DNA of 64,000 bases, taken from the NCBI GenBank assembly GCA_963812085.1, contig CAWETL010000005.1, positions 186,001 to 250,000 on the forward strand. Direction: 5' to 3'. The notes under the pieces are model-generated. The model did not search any database and was not told where the DNA came from. It was given only the letters and a program-made list of their open reading frames with translations. The position numbers were made by a program, and so were the translations under genes. The DNA comes from SPDF01 sp963812085. Its GTDB lineage: Bacteria > Gemmatimonadota > Gemmatimonadetes > Gemmatimonadales > GWC2-71-9. Each line of letters begins with the position of its first letter. Positions within the stretch are counted from its first letter, which is position 1. Of the stretch, positions 1 to 7,569 are shown in pieces.

Positions 1-748
1 GGGTGATCCAGTCGATTCCCCGCTCGGCGAACAGCGAAGCGTTGAAGATGCTGCTCGGGGTGATGTACCCCCCGGTCCGGAAGTGCATCCCGCCCATGCC
101 GAAGTCGCCGAGCTCGTATTCGTTGGTGAGCCAGACGATTTCTGCCATCTCCCGCACGCCCCGGGCCCGAAGCTCGAACTCGAGGTTGACGATGTACTCG
201 AACGCCGCCCCTTCGCAGGTGCAGGTGCCGTGGCCCACGCCCACCACGAACCGCTGCCGCTCGCCCCGGCGCATCCGTTCCACCGATTCGGCCAGCGCGC
301 GCGCCGCCTCGGCCGCATGGCCTTCGGTGCACACCGACAGGCTGAACCCCTCGGGCCCCAGGCCCGGCGTCTTGTCGAAGCGAAGCCGAGGCCCCGTCGC
401 GTTGATCAGGTAATCGTAGGGAACCTGGACGCGCGCTCCGGGCGGGCCACCGGCGGGCTCGACCGCCACCGTGGGTGTGGAACCGGCCTCCGTTCCCTCG
501 GGGTGGATGGCCCGGGCCGTACCCTGGACGAATTCGATGCCGTGCCTGGCGTAGACCGGACGCAGCGGAATCGTCACCTGGTCGGGTCGCATCAGTCCGA
601 CCCCGACCCAGATGTTCGAGGGAATCCAGTTGTAGTAGTCCTTCGGTGACACGACGGTTACCGTGTCGGTCTTCCCCAGCCACTTCCGGGCGAACGCGGC
701 CGCGGTATGCCCGGCGATCCCCGCCCCCAGCACCACGACCCGGCTCAC
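1..748 (-). CDS. FAD/NAD(P)-binding oxidoreductase, sulfide:quinone reductase-like, cut by window edge
   Basis: The first 249 or so residues are visible; the C-terminus lies outside the left edge. The protein starts at a GTG (746-748) whose bases overlap the stop of the upstream lipoprotein gene (GTGA), with a GGAGGG Shine-Dalgarno just before it. The N-terminus has a Rossmann dinucleotide motif GAGIAG (residues 8-13). Near residues 172-178 is GTCTCEGAAFEY, a Cys-rich stretch seen in flavoproteins of the sulfide:quinone reductase group, followed by ELGDFGMGGM. Members oxidise sulfide or related donors and reduce quinone at the membrane face. The substrate cannot be fixed from half a protein; an NADH dehydrogenase-like role is the main alternative. 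Confidence 0.75.
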   Translation of the reverse strand, partial: MSRVVVLGAGIAGHTAAAFARKWLGKTDTVTVVSPKDYYNWIPSNIWVGVGLMRPDQVTIPLRPVYARHGIEFVQGTARAIHPEGTEAGSTPTVAVEPAGGPPGARVQVPYDYLINATGPRLRFDKTPGLGPEGFSLSVCTEGHAAEAARALAESVERMRRGERQRFVVGVGHGTCTCEGAAFEYIVNLEFELRARGVREMAEIVWLTNEYELGDFGMGGMHFRTGGYITPSSIFNASLFAERGIDWIT

Positions 749-1191
749 CGGCTGCCCTCCATCGTCATCGTCGCCGGCTCATCGGTGCCGTCGTCGTTCA
801 CGTCGAAGTCGACGCTCGCGCCGGCCAGCTTGATCGCCGAGCTGGAGACGGTGACCTGGAACTGCATGTCACCACTCATGCCGTCACGGACCATCGTGAC
901 CATGTCTCCGCTCAGCGCCCACGTCCCGGTCGTGGTGTCGGGCGCCGTCGCCGGCATGGTCAGGATGTACGCAAAGGTGTGATTGGCATCGATCGTCAGG
1001 GTCGCCGTTCCGCCCTGCGCGATGAGGTCGACCGACAGCTGCGGGTTGGCCTGGCTCACGAACAGCACCTTGGTGAGCTGCCAGGTCCCGGTGATCTCGC
1101 TCGAGCTGGGACCGGACCCTCCATCGGAGCTGCACGCCGCACCCGCGAACATCGCGGCAGCCAGCAGCGGGGTCGTCCAGTGTGCACGCAT
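745..1191 (-). CDS. Small lipocalin-like lipoprotein, function unknown
   Basis: A protein of 148 residues. I chose the ATG at 1189-1191 because it has a GGAGGG ribosome site six bases upstream and gives a clean lipoprotein signal: a charged start, a hydrophobic stretch and the lipobox FAGA-C followed by a Ser/Gly-rich linker. The mature part (ITGTWQLTKV..., then TGTWALSGDMVTMV) has the paired GTW strands of small lipocalin-like beta-barrel domains often found in Gemmatimonadota and Bacteroidota lipoproteins. Its stop overlaps the start of the flavoprotein gene, so the two are probably co-translated. An ORF extending further upstream to 1335 has no signal sequence at its start and is less likely. 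Confidence 0.7.
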   Translation of the reverse strand: MRAHWTTPLLAAAMFAGAACSSDGGSGPSSSEITGTWQLTKVLFVSQANPQLSVDLIAQGGTATLTIDANHTFAYILTMPATAPDTTTGTWALSGDMVTMVRDGMSGDMQFQVTVSSSAIKLAGASVDFDVNDDGTDEPATMTMEGSR

Positions 1192-1302
1192 ATGCCCTCC
1201 TGTCGCGTGGACGCTTGGCAAGGTAGGGCGCGGGGATGAAGAGGGGCTGAAGCGCGGGTGAGGCTTCGGTGGATGAACCAAGCCGAGAGGCACGCGGACG
1301 CC

Positions 1303-1354
1303 AAAAGGACAGGACCGCAAGCGGCCGTCGGCCACCTGCGGTCCTGTCCATTTT
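1303..1354. terminator. Bidirectional hairpin terminator
   Basis: A perfect 13-base inverted repeat (GGACAGGACCGCA at 1307-1319, complement at 1337-1349) encloses a 17-base loop that is itself partly self-complementary. It has AAAA on the left and ATTTT on the right, so either strand gives a stem followed by U residues. It lies between tRNA-Ile and the lipoprotein gene and probably ends transcription arriving from the tRNA side. Confidence 0.75.
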
Positions 1355-1396
1355 CGAGGCTGTCGCGCCCTCAGTCCCCGGCCCTCAGCCCTCGAG

Positions 1397-1473
1397 TGGT
1401 GGGCCCTGCTGGATTCGAACCAGCGACCTACGGATTATGAGTCCGCTGCTCTAACCACCTGAGCTAAGGGCCC
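1397..1473 (-). tRNA. tRNA-Ile2 (anticodon CAU), CCA encoded
   Basis: Read on the minus strand this 77-base gene folds into a full cloverleaf: a 7-base acceptor stem starting GGGCCC, a D arm with AGCTCAG, anticodon loop CTCATAA on a CGGA/TCCG stem, and T arm GGTTCGAATCC. The 3' CCA is present at 1397-1399. CAU anticodons occur in initiator Met, elongator Met and the lysidine-modified Ile2 tRNA. The GGGCCCTTAGCTCAG start and GCTGG/CCAGC T stem resemble E. coli ileX, so Ile2 (reading AUA after TilS modification) is my call. Elongator Met is the alternative. Confidence 0.85.
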
Positions 1474-2197
1474 GTTGGCCCAGGCCTACTTGAACTTGTA
1501 CGTCACGCCGAGGGTGATTTCGCCGCTGCCGTACCACGAGGTGTCGTACGCGTAGCAGTAGTACGGGAAGAACGGCTGGCAGTACACCGAGTCCGACCCG
1601 TTCACGTTCACCCAGCGATAGCGGCCGTCCAGGGTGGCGCCCCACTTCTCGTTGAAGAACTTCTGGCCGCCCAGCCCGAAGACCGTGCCGAAGTAGGTCT
1701 TGCTGCCGCCGCCGTTGGTGCTGGCGGTGCCGCCGCTGCTGTTGATGTTGTCGGCGCCGCCGCCGAGGGCCAGGTAGCCCTGGGTGTTCGGGTCGTTGCC
1801 GAAGTAGAAGTTGAAGGTGCCTTCGTACACATTCGTGTGGACGTCGTTCAGCTGCGTTCCATTGTCGGTGCCGCCCTTGATCGTGACCGATGGGTCGGCG
1901 TGCGCGTACTCGAACACCAGCCCGATGGCGGAATTGAACTTGTGACCGAGCCGGGCACCGTAAGTGAACGAGCTGCCGACGTCGATCGAGTTGGCCAGCG
2001 CGCTGTTGACGCTACTCAGCGAGCCGCCGATGTAGATGCCCCCGAACGGTGTGATCCAGGTCGACTGCGTGTAGTACTGCGCCTGGGCCGGGGCGGCCAG
2101 CAGGGTAAGCCCCGTCAGGAGCGCGACTGCAGCAGCAGGACGAGTGATGGACATCAGGTGCCTCCGAAAGAAGGTCGTCAGGACTCCGGCTTGAGCC
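1461..2197. repeat. Tandem duplication, unit A (tRNA 5' end + beta-barrel gene + remnant of glycosyltransferase 3' end)
   Basis: This unit of about 735 bases pairs with the unit starting at 2193. It begins with the tRNA 5' end (GAGCTAAGGGCCCG on the plus strand). It ends with TCAGGACTCCGGCTTG (2178-2193), the complement of the last codons (K-P-E-S-stop) of the glycosyltransferase gene whose intact end is at 2876. Unit A therefore carries a copied gene tail that no longer belongs to any gene. Confidence 0.8.
1486..2154 (-). CDS. Outer membrane beta-barrel protein (intact copy)
   Basis: A protein of 222 residues with a Sec signal peptide (MSITRPAAAVALLTG..., cleavage after AQA-Q near residue 26). 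The ATG at 2152-2154 has GGAGG upstream. The mature part is rich in Gly, Tyr, Phe and Asn in alternating strands (ITPFGGIYIGGS, FTYGARLGHKF, IGLVFEYAHAD, GTFNFYFG, YLALGGGADN) and ends in the strand GEITLGVTYKFK, as expected for an 8-stranded barrel inserted by the Bam complex. Two Cys (VYCQPFFPYYCY) near the C-terminus may form a loop disulfide. It is the intact member of a tandem pair with the gene at 2218-2851. Function beyond outer-membrane porin or receptor is unknown. Confidence 0.85.
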   Translation of the reverse strand: MSITRPAAAVALLTGLTLLAAPAQAQYYTQSTWITPFGGIYIGGSLSSVNSALANSIDVGSSFTYGARLGHKFNSAIGLVFEYAHADPSVTIKGGTDNGTQLNDVHTNVYEGTFNFYFGNDPNTQGYLALGGGADNINSSGGTASTNGGGSKTYFGTVFGLGGQKFFNEKWGATLDGRYRWVNVNGSDSVYCQPFFPYYCYAYDTSWYGSGEITLGVTYKFK

Positions 2198-2894
2198 AAG
2201 GGCCCGCGGCCCCGGGGCTACTTGAACTTGTACGTCACGCCCAGGGTGATTTCGCCGCTGCCGTACCACGAGGTGTCGTACGCGTAGCACCCGTAGAAGC
2301 CGCAATAGTAGGAATCGGCGCCGTTCACGTTGACCCAGCGATAGCGCCCGTCCAGCGTGGCGCCCCACTTTTCGTTGAAGAACTTCTGGCCGCCGAGGCC
2401 GAAGACGCCACCAAACTGGGTGGAGCCACCGGCGCTCGTGCTGAAGTTGTCGGCGCCGCCACCGAGGGCGAGGTAGCCCTGTGTGTTCGGGATCGTTGCC
2501 GAAGTAGAAGTTGAACGTGCCTTCGTAGATGTTGGTGTGCAGGTCCATGGTCTCACCAGCGGCGGTCCCGCCCCGGATCGTCACCGACGGGTCGGCGTGC
2601 GCGTACTCGAAGACCAGCCCGATGGCGGAATTGAACTTGTGGCCGAGCCGGGCGCCGTACGTGAACGACTCACCGACGTCGATGGAATTGGCAACCGCAC
2701 TCTGGACGCCGCTGAGCGAGCCGCCGAAGTAGATGCCGGCGAACGGCGTGATCCAGGTCGACTGCTCGTAGTACTGCGCCTGGGCAGGGGCGGCCAGCAG
2801 GGAGAGCCCCGTCAGGAGCGCGACGACGACAGCGGGACGAGTGATGGACATCAGGTGTCTCCGAAAGGGGGTTCTTCAGGACTCCGGCTTGCGC
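2193..2894. repeat. Tandem duplication, unit B (remnant of tRNA 5' end + beta-barrel gene + real end of glycosyltransferase)
   Basis: The partner of unit A. It starts with GAGCCAAGGGCCCG (2193-2206), a near copy of the tRNA-Ile 5' end at 1461 with no tRNA attached, and ends in the true 3' end of the glycosyltransferase gene. The two units abut at 2193-2197, so the duplication joined the glycosyltransferase tail directly to the tRNA head. The copies are clearly diverged, so the event is not very recent. Confidence 0.8.
2218..2851 (-). pseudogene. Outer membrane beta-barrel protein, second copy, broken by a one-base frameshift
   Basis: The first part (MSITRPAVVVALLTG... to FYFGND) and the last part (NTQGYLALGGGADN... 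to GVTYKFK) match the intact copy at 1486-2154 closely, but lie in different frames. The break is at about 2491-2495, where this copy reads GGGATCGTTG and the intact copy reads GGGTCGTTG, so one extra A is present. Without it the product would be about 210 residues with the same signal peptide, barrel strands and C-terminal FK. It keeps a good start and ribosome site. Either the gene is recently inactivated or the base is a sequencing error; a read check would decide. Confidence 0.8.
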
Positions 2895-3967
2895 CGGTCC
2901 GCCAGGATGCGCTCGTAGAGCGCAATGTGTGCTTGAGCCATCTGCTTCCGGGTGAATCGCTCGGCGACCCGCGCCCGCCCGGCGGCGCCCAGCCGCTCGC
3001 GCAGTGCGGCGTCGCCGGCGAGCTGGGCCATCGCCTGCCCGAGCGCCTCGGGATCCCGGAGCGGCACCACCAAGCCCGTCTGGCCGTGAGAATTAACCTC
3101 GCGCAGGCCACTGGGCAAGTCGGTCGTGATGACCGGCCGGCCGGCGGCCATCGCCTCCACCGCCACCAGGCCGAACATCTCCGCGACCGACACCGACGGC
3201 AGCACCAGGAAGTGCGCCTCGGCCATCCGTCGCGTCAGGTCTTCGTCGGGGTACTCCCCGTACCAGCGGACCCGGTCGGTCACCGCCAGCGCCTGGGCCA
3301 GCGTCCGCAGCCGGGGCGCCTCGGGTCCCCCACCCACGATGTCCAGCCGCAGGTCCGGCACCCGCTCCAGCGCCCGGAGCAGGATGTCCACACCCTTGTA
3401 CTTCACCAGCCGGCCGATGAAGAGCGCCCGGATCGGCCCGGACGCAGGCGCCGCCGCCACGCCGTTCCAGCGCGTCTCGTCGATCCCGAACGGAATGACC
3501 TCCACCTTCCCCTCGAACCCTTCCAGCTCCTGGCAGAGCGCGATGTGCGCCCGGCTCGGGACGACGATCGACTTGGCCCGTTTCAGCGTGATGCGGGACA
3601 GGATCCGCTGAGGGCTCCGGCGCAGGTCGGCGTGCTGAGTGACGACCAGGGGCGTGCGCATTGCACGCAGCATGACCGCGAGATCGGCGAGCGGATGGGG
3701 GTGATGGACGTGGATGATGTCGGCCCGGTGCCAGGCCGCCGCGAGATAGCCCGGAGCAAAGTCCTGGGAGCCGAGCGTCCCGAAGGAAAAGACCCGGGTC
3801 ACGCGTGAGCGGTGCCGGCCGGGCCCGTCCCCTTCCCCGGTGGACTGGACGGCCACGACTTCCACTTCGTGGCCGAGCGCGGCGGCGCCCTCGGCCAGGT
3901 CTTCCACCACGCGCTCACGACCGCCGGACCGCGGCCAGTAGTATCGAGAGAGATGGAGAATCCGCAT
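2876..3967 (-). CDS. Glycosyltransferase family 4 (GT-B fold)
   Basis: A 363-residue GT4 enzyme, likely adding a sugar from a nucleotide donor to LPS, O-antigen or a related glycan at the inner membrane face. The N-terminus MRILHLSRYYWPRSGGRERVV has the GG loop of the acceptor domain. HVHHPHPLADL lies mid N-domain and IRALFIGRLVKYKGVDILL starts the donor domain. EMFGLVAVEAMAAGRPVI near residue 265 is the E-x7-E motif of GT4 enzymes. It is transcribed divergently from a second GT4 gene at 4045. A TATATT box lies five bases before the ATG and no Shine-Dalgarno is visible. The last five codons are copied in the tandem duplication next door. Confidence 0.88.
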   Translation of the reverse strand: MRILHLSRYYWPRSGGRERVVEDLAEGAAALGHEVEVVAVQSTGEGDGPGRHRSRVTRVFSFGTLGSQDFAPGYLAAAWHRADIIHVHHPHPLADLAVMLRAMRTPLVVTQHADLRRSPQRILSRITLKRAKSIVVPSRAHIALCQELEGFEGKVEVIPFGIDETRWNGVAAAPASGPIRALFIGRLVKYKGVDILLRALERVPDLRLDIVGGGPEAPRLRTLAQALAVTDRVRWYGEYPDEDLTRRMAEAHFLVLPSVSVAEMFGLVAVEAMAAGRPVITTDLPSGLREVNSHGQTGLVVPLRDPEALGQAMAQLAGDAALRERLGAAGRARVAERFTRKQMAQAHIALYERILADRRKPES

Positions 3968-3972
3968 GGCCT

Positions 3973-3978
3973 AATATA
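3973..3978 (-). promoter_or_regulatory. Possible -10 box for a leaderless glycosyltransferase transcript
   Basis: On the minus strand the sequence is TATATT, then AGGCC, then the ATG of the glycosyltransferase. The five-base gap would put the transcription start at or next to the start codon. No convincing -35 was seen. Four other genes in this window show the same arrangement. Confidence 0.35.
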
Positions 3979-4044
3979 CCACCGGCCGGTGCAGGAGATC
4001 CCGCGGGCTTTGCGGCGGAAGGCGTTCCGGCCATCTTACTGCCC

Positions 4045-5160
4045 GTGCGCGCCGTCATCGTCTCCCACACATACGCCAATCCCGAACGCCGGGGGAAACT
4101 CCGCGCCCTCGTGGGCCAGGGCGCCGCGCTCGCCGTGGCCGTCCCCGCGCGGTGGGAGGCGCCGGGCGCCCCCGGCGGCACCGTCACCACCTTTGCCGAC
4201 GACGCGGGAGTCCGGATCGTCCCGACCGCCACCAGCGGCCGGGATGAGGCCGGCGCCCCGATCGCCTGGCGCGCCAGGGCCCTCCGCCGGCTGCTGACGG
4301 ACTTCCGCCCCGACGTCGTCCAGATCGAGGAACCGCTCACCGCCCGCGTCACCCCGGCCGTCGCCAGGATGGCGCGCCAGCTGGGCATTCCCGTCGTCGC
4401 GTTCACCAGCGAGAGCCTCGGCCGCAAGCATTCGCTCCTCGCCGCCATGCGCCGCCGCCGCGCCCTGTCGGCCGCAGCCGGTGTCATCGGCGCGAATTCG
4501 CTGGCGACCGGCCTGGTCCGCCAGGAATTCCCTTCCCTCGCATCGACCGCCATCCCGCAGCTCGGGATTCCCGTCCCCCGCGCGCCCGTGACCGAACCCC
4601 ATCCGCCCCTCGCGATCGGCTTCGTGGGGCGGCTGGTGCCCGAGAAAGGCCTCGACGTGCTCTTCCGGGCGTGCATCAAGCTCCACGGGGCGTGGACCGT
4701 CACGGTGGCGGGAACCGGCCCCGCGCAGGAGGAGCTCGAGGCGCTCGCCGAGCGGCTGGGAATGGCCTCCCGGGTCACCTGGCTCGGCGCCATCTCGCGG
4801 CAGGACCTCGCCGCGGTCTGGCCGAGGCTCGACTGCCTGGTCGTGCCGTCGCGGACCACCGCGCACTGGATCGAGACCTATCCCGTGCAGGTGCTCGAGG
4901 CGATGGGCAACGGCGTCGCGGTGGTCACGAGCGACTCCGGCGCGCTGCGTGAAACGACCGGCGGCGCCGGGCTGGTGTTCCGGGAGGATCATGCCGAGGG
5001 ACTGGCGGAGGTGCTCGGGCGCCTGCTGGCGGACGCGGAGCTTCGCGAGCGGCTGGCGGCGGAGGGACGGCGACGCGTCATCGCCGAGTACGCGGACGAC
5101 GCGATCGCCCGCAGGACCCTCGCCTTTTGGCGGGAGGTCCGCGCGAAGAAGGGGGCCTAG
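4045..5160 (+). CDS. Glycosyltransferase family 4
   Basis: A protein of 371 residues from a GTG at 4045. The frame is open further upstream to 3805, but that extension runs antisense into the neighbouring gene and is low-complexity. The family match starts at RAVIVSHTYANPERRGKLRAL. The donor-domain motif GFVGRLVPEKGLDVLF lies near residue 193 and ETYPVQVLEAMGNGVAVVTSD near residue 275 (E-x7-E). PDVVQIEEP fits the first domain of GT4 enzymes. It is one of only three plus-strand genes, divergent from the other glycosyltransferase and convergent with the sugar dehydrogenase. All three probably work on a surface polysaccharide or LPS; the linkage is unknown. Confidence 0.85.
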   Translation: MRAVIVSHTYANPERRGKLRALVGQGAALAVAVPARWEAPGAPGGTVTTFADDAGVRIVPTATSGRDEAGAPIAWRARALRRLLTDFRPDVVQIEEPLTARVTPAVARMARQLGIPVVAFTSESLGRKHSLLAAMRRRRALSAAAGVIGANSLATGLVRQEFPSLASTAIPQLGIPVPRAPVTEPHPPLAIGFVGRLVPEKGLDVLFRACIKLHGAWTVTVAGTGPAQEELEALAERLGMASRVTWLGAISRQDLAAVWPRLDCLVVPSRTTAHWIETYPVQVLEAMGNGVAVVTSDSGALRETTGGAGLVFREDHAEGLAEVLGRLLADAELRERLAAEGRRRVIAEYADDAIARRTLAFWREVRAKKGA

Positions 5161-6218
5161 TACTCGAGCGGCAGGTGAACGGGGCGGCCGTCGCGCGCCG
5201 AGAGGTAGATCCCGATCAGCAGTTCGAGGGAGCGCAGCCCTTCCCGGCCGTCGGTGTTGGCCTCCGCAGTGCCGCGCAGCGTCTGCACCACGTTTTCGTA
5301 GTACGCCGGATGACCGAAGCCGTACACCGAGGTCGTCTGGTAGCTCGCATCGGCCGCCACGGCGTCGTCCGGGTCCGGCGCGTCGAACTCCCAGTGCTCG
5401 ATCTGGTTGACCGCCAGCCCCCCCACCCGCACCGTGCCCCGCTCCCCGATGATCGTGATCGACCCCTCGAGGTTCTTCGGGTAGGTCAGCATCGTCACGT
5501 TGATCGAGCCCAGCGCGCCGGAACGCCAGCGGATGTTGGCCACCCCGGTGTCCTCCACCTCGATGTGCCGGGCCAGCGTGGCGGTGAAGGCGTGCACGCA
5601 TTCCACCGGACCGACCAGCCAGTCGAGCAGGTCCACATAGTGGCTGGCCTGGTTCATGAAGGCCCCGCCGTCGAACTCCCAGGTGCCCCGCCAGCGCGCG
5701 CTATCGTAGTACGACTGCGGGCGATTCCAGAACACGTTCACGTTCACCATGTAGATCTTGCCGAAGCGGCCCTTGTCCATGGCGCGCTTGACCAGCTGGA
5801 TCGTGGCGTTCAGGCGGTTCTGCTTGACGACGAAGAGCTTGACGCCCGCCTGGTCGCAGGCCTGGACCATGGCCTGGCCGTCGGACCACCGCGTGGCCAT
5901 CGGCTTTTCCGTCACCACGTGCCGGCCGGCCTTCGCGATCTCGATCGTCTGCGACGCGTGGAGCCCGCTCGGGGTCGCCAGGATGACCGCGTCCGCGTTC
6001 GAGCCGGCCAGCAGTTCGGTGAGGGAGGCGAATCCGGGCACGCCCGTGGTGGCCACCGCGCGCTCCAGCGCGGCCGGATCGGTGTCGGACACCGCCACCA
6101 GCTCCGCGTTGCTCGCGTGCCGGGCGATGGCCTCGATGTGCTTGCCGGCAATCCGGCCGCACCCCACGAGCGCAAAGCGGATCTTCCGGTTCAGGATCGG
6201 ACCGCGTGATGCTGGCAT
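5157..6218 (-). CDS. Gfo/Idh/MocA-family sugar dehydrogenase, WlbA/WbpB-like
   Basis: A 353-residue NAD-dependent oxidoreductase. Rossmann motif GCGRIAGKH is at residues 19-27 and TEKPMATR near residue 105 holds the EKP lysine. The C-terminal domain has GAFMNQASHYVDLLDWLVGPVE, then ATLARHIEVEDTGVANIRWRSGALGSI and KNLEGSITIIGERGTVRV. This order matches UDP-N-acetylglucosamine(uronate) 3-dehydrogenases, which start synthesis of 3-amino or 2,3-diamino sugars in O-antigens. The aminotransferase and acetyltransferase partners are not in the window. The stop codon overlaps that of the convergent glycosyltransferase by four bases. A possible TAAGAT -10 box lies about 30 bases upstream, inside the end of hflX. 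Confidence 0.82.
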   Translation of the reverse strand: MPASRGPILNRKIRFALVGCGRIAGKHIEAIARHASNAELVAVSDTDPAALERAVATTGVPGFASLTELLAGSNADAVILATPSGLHASQTIEIAKAGRHVVTEKPMATRWSDGQAMVQACDQAGVKLFVVKQNRLNATIQLVKRAMDKGRFGKIYMVNVNVFWNRPQSYYDSARWRGTWEFDGGAFMNQASHYVDLLDWLVGPVECVHAFTATLARHIEVEDTGVANIRWRSGALGSINVTMLTYPKNLEGSITIIGERGTVRVGGLAVNQIEHWEFDAPDPDDAVAADASYQTTSVYGFGHPAYYENVVQTLRGTAEANTDGREGLRSLELLIGIYLSARDGRPVHLPLEY

Positions 6219-6248
6219 CGTCGTCTTCGGGTTGGATGTGCTGGTATC

Positions 6249-7478
6249 TTAGCCGCGGCCGGGGGTCCCCGCCACGCTGGGCCCCACCACCTCGACCCCT
6301 TCTCGGCGGAGGCGGTCCAGCTCGTCCGCCGGCAGCCGGACCCGCACCTCGAACCCCGTCTCGGTGTCGTGGCGCTCCATCACCTCGCCCAGCCGGTAGA
6401 GCGCGGCCACCCGCGCGCCGGCGGTGAGCGGAAGCCGGAGCCACACCGGCGGACGCACCAGCTGCTCGCGCTCGCGCAGCGCCGCGCGAAGCCCGGCCAG
6501 CCCGTCGGTGCGCATCGTGGACGTGAGGATCGCGCCCGGATGCAACGCCTGCACGCGGCGCCCGAACTCCACCGGGTCCGCCACGCGGTCCATCTTGTTG
6601 AATACCTGCAGCACCGGGCGGTCCTGCAATCCCAGCTCGGCGAGGACCTGGTCGACCACGGCCATCTGCTCTTCCCACTCGGGGTGGCTCGCGTCCACGA
6701 CGTGCAGCAGCACGTCGGCAAAGCGCGCCTCCTCCAGGGTGGCCCGGAAGCTGGCCACGAGATGGTGGGGGAGCTTCCGGATGAAGCCGACGGTGTCGGT
6801 GACCCGGGCCCGGTACCCCTCGCCGAGGTCCACCTCGCGGGTGAGGGTGTCCAGCGTGGCGAAGAGGCGGTCCTCCACCACGATCTCGTGCTGGCCCGAC
6901 AGCGCGCGCAGGATGCTCGACTTGCCGGCGTTGGTGTACCCGACGAGGCTGACGCTGAGCATCGGGCTTCGCCCGGCGCGGATGGTCTCACGGTGGCGCT
7001 CGACGTCCCGCAGCTTGCCCTTGAGGTACTGGATCTTCTGCCGGATCATCCGGCGGTCGGTTTCCAACTGGGTTTCGCCGGGACCCCGCAGGCCGATGCC
7101 GCCGCGGATGCGCGAAAGGTGCGTCCACATGCGGCGCAGCCGCGGCAGCAGGTATTCGAGCTGCGCCAGCTCGACCTGCAGCTTGGCCTCGTGGCTCCGC
7201 GCCCGGGTCGAGAAGATGTCGAGGATGACCTCGGCGCGGTCCATGACGCGGACCTTGAGCTCCTTTTCGAGGTTGGCGCCCTGCATCGGCGAGAGTTCCT
7301 CGTCGAAGATGACGAGCGTCGCCTCGCTCGCCGCCGCCATCGCCGCGAGCTCCTCGACCTTGCCCTCGCCGATCAAGGTGCCGGGGTGCGGCGATTCAAG
7401 TTGCTGCGACAGGCGGCCGACCACGATGGCGCCGGCGGTATCGACCAGGCTGGCCAGCTCCTCCACGTGTTCCTGCAT
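6249..7478 (-). CDS. hflX: GTPase HflX, ribosome-splitting factor (N-terminus probably longer)
   Basis: HflX binds the 50S subunit and splits stalled ribosomes using GTP. G1 GYTNAGKSS is near residue 180, G3 DTVGFI follows, and G4 is NKMD. Upstream lie the HflX-specific glycine-rich GGIGLRGPGETQLETDRR and the N-domain TLIGEGKVEEL. From the first ATG (7476-7478) it has 409 residues. The frame continues upstream with RAILVSAPRKGSPDARAMQEHVEEL, which fits the usual HflX N-terminus, yet there is no ATG, GTG or TTG before the TGA at 7605-7607. Candidate starts are ATC at 7563-7565 (AAGGA upstream, just past the rarA stop) and ATT at 7602-7604 (GGGGGA upstream). The true protein is probably 438-451 residues and translationally coupled to rarA. 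Confidence 0.92.
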   Translation of the reverse strand: MQEHVEELASLVDTAGAIVVGRLSQQLESPHPGTLIGEGKVEELAAMAAASEATLVIFDEELSPMQGANLEKELKVRVMDRAEVILDIFSTRARSHEAKLQVELAQLEYLLPRLRRMWTHLSRIRGGIGLRGPGETQLETDRRMIRQKIQYLKGKLRDVERHRETIRAGRSPMLSVSLVGYTNAGKSSILRALSGQHEIVVEDRLFATLDTLTREVDLGEGYRARVTDTVGFIRKLPHHLVASFRATLEEARFADVLLHVVDASHPEWEEQMAVVDQVLAELGLQDRPVLQVFNKMDRVADPVEFGRRVQALHPGAILTSTMRTDGLAGLRAALREREQLVRPPVWLRLPLTAGARVAALYRLGEVMERHDTETGFEVRVRLPADELDRLRREGVEVVGPSVAGTPGRG

Positions 7479-7569
7479 GGCGCGCGCGTCGGGCGAACCC
7501 TTGCGTGGCGCCGAGACGAGGATGGCCCGCTCAGCCGGTGGCTGGATGTCGATGAGGTCCTTGATGGCG

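Noticed and set aside
1303..1354. Mobile element end suspected from the inverted repeat near the tRNA
   Set aside because: The stem, loop and flanking A/T runs fit a bidirectional terminator; no integrase or direct repeat lies nearby.
3805..4044. N-terminal extension of the plus-strand glycosyltransferase
   Set aside because: It overlaps the divergent gene's 5' end, is Arg/Pro-rich, and the family similarity begins only at the GTG at 4045.
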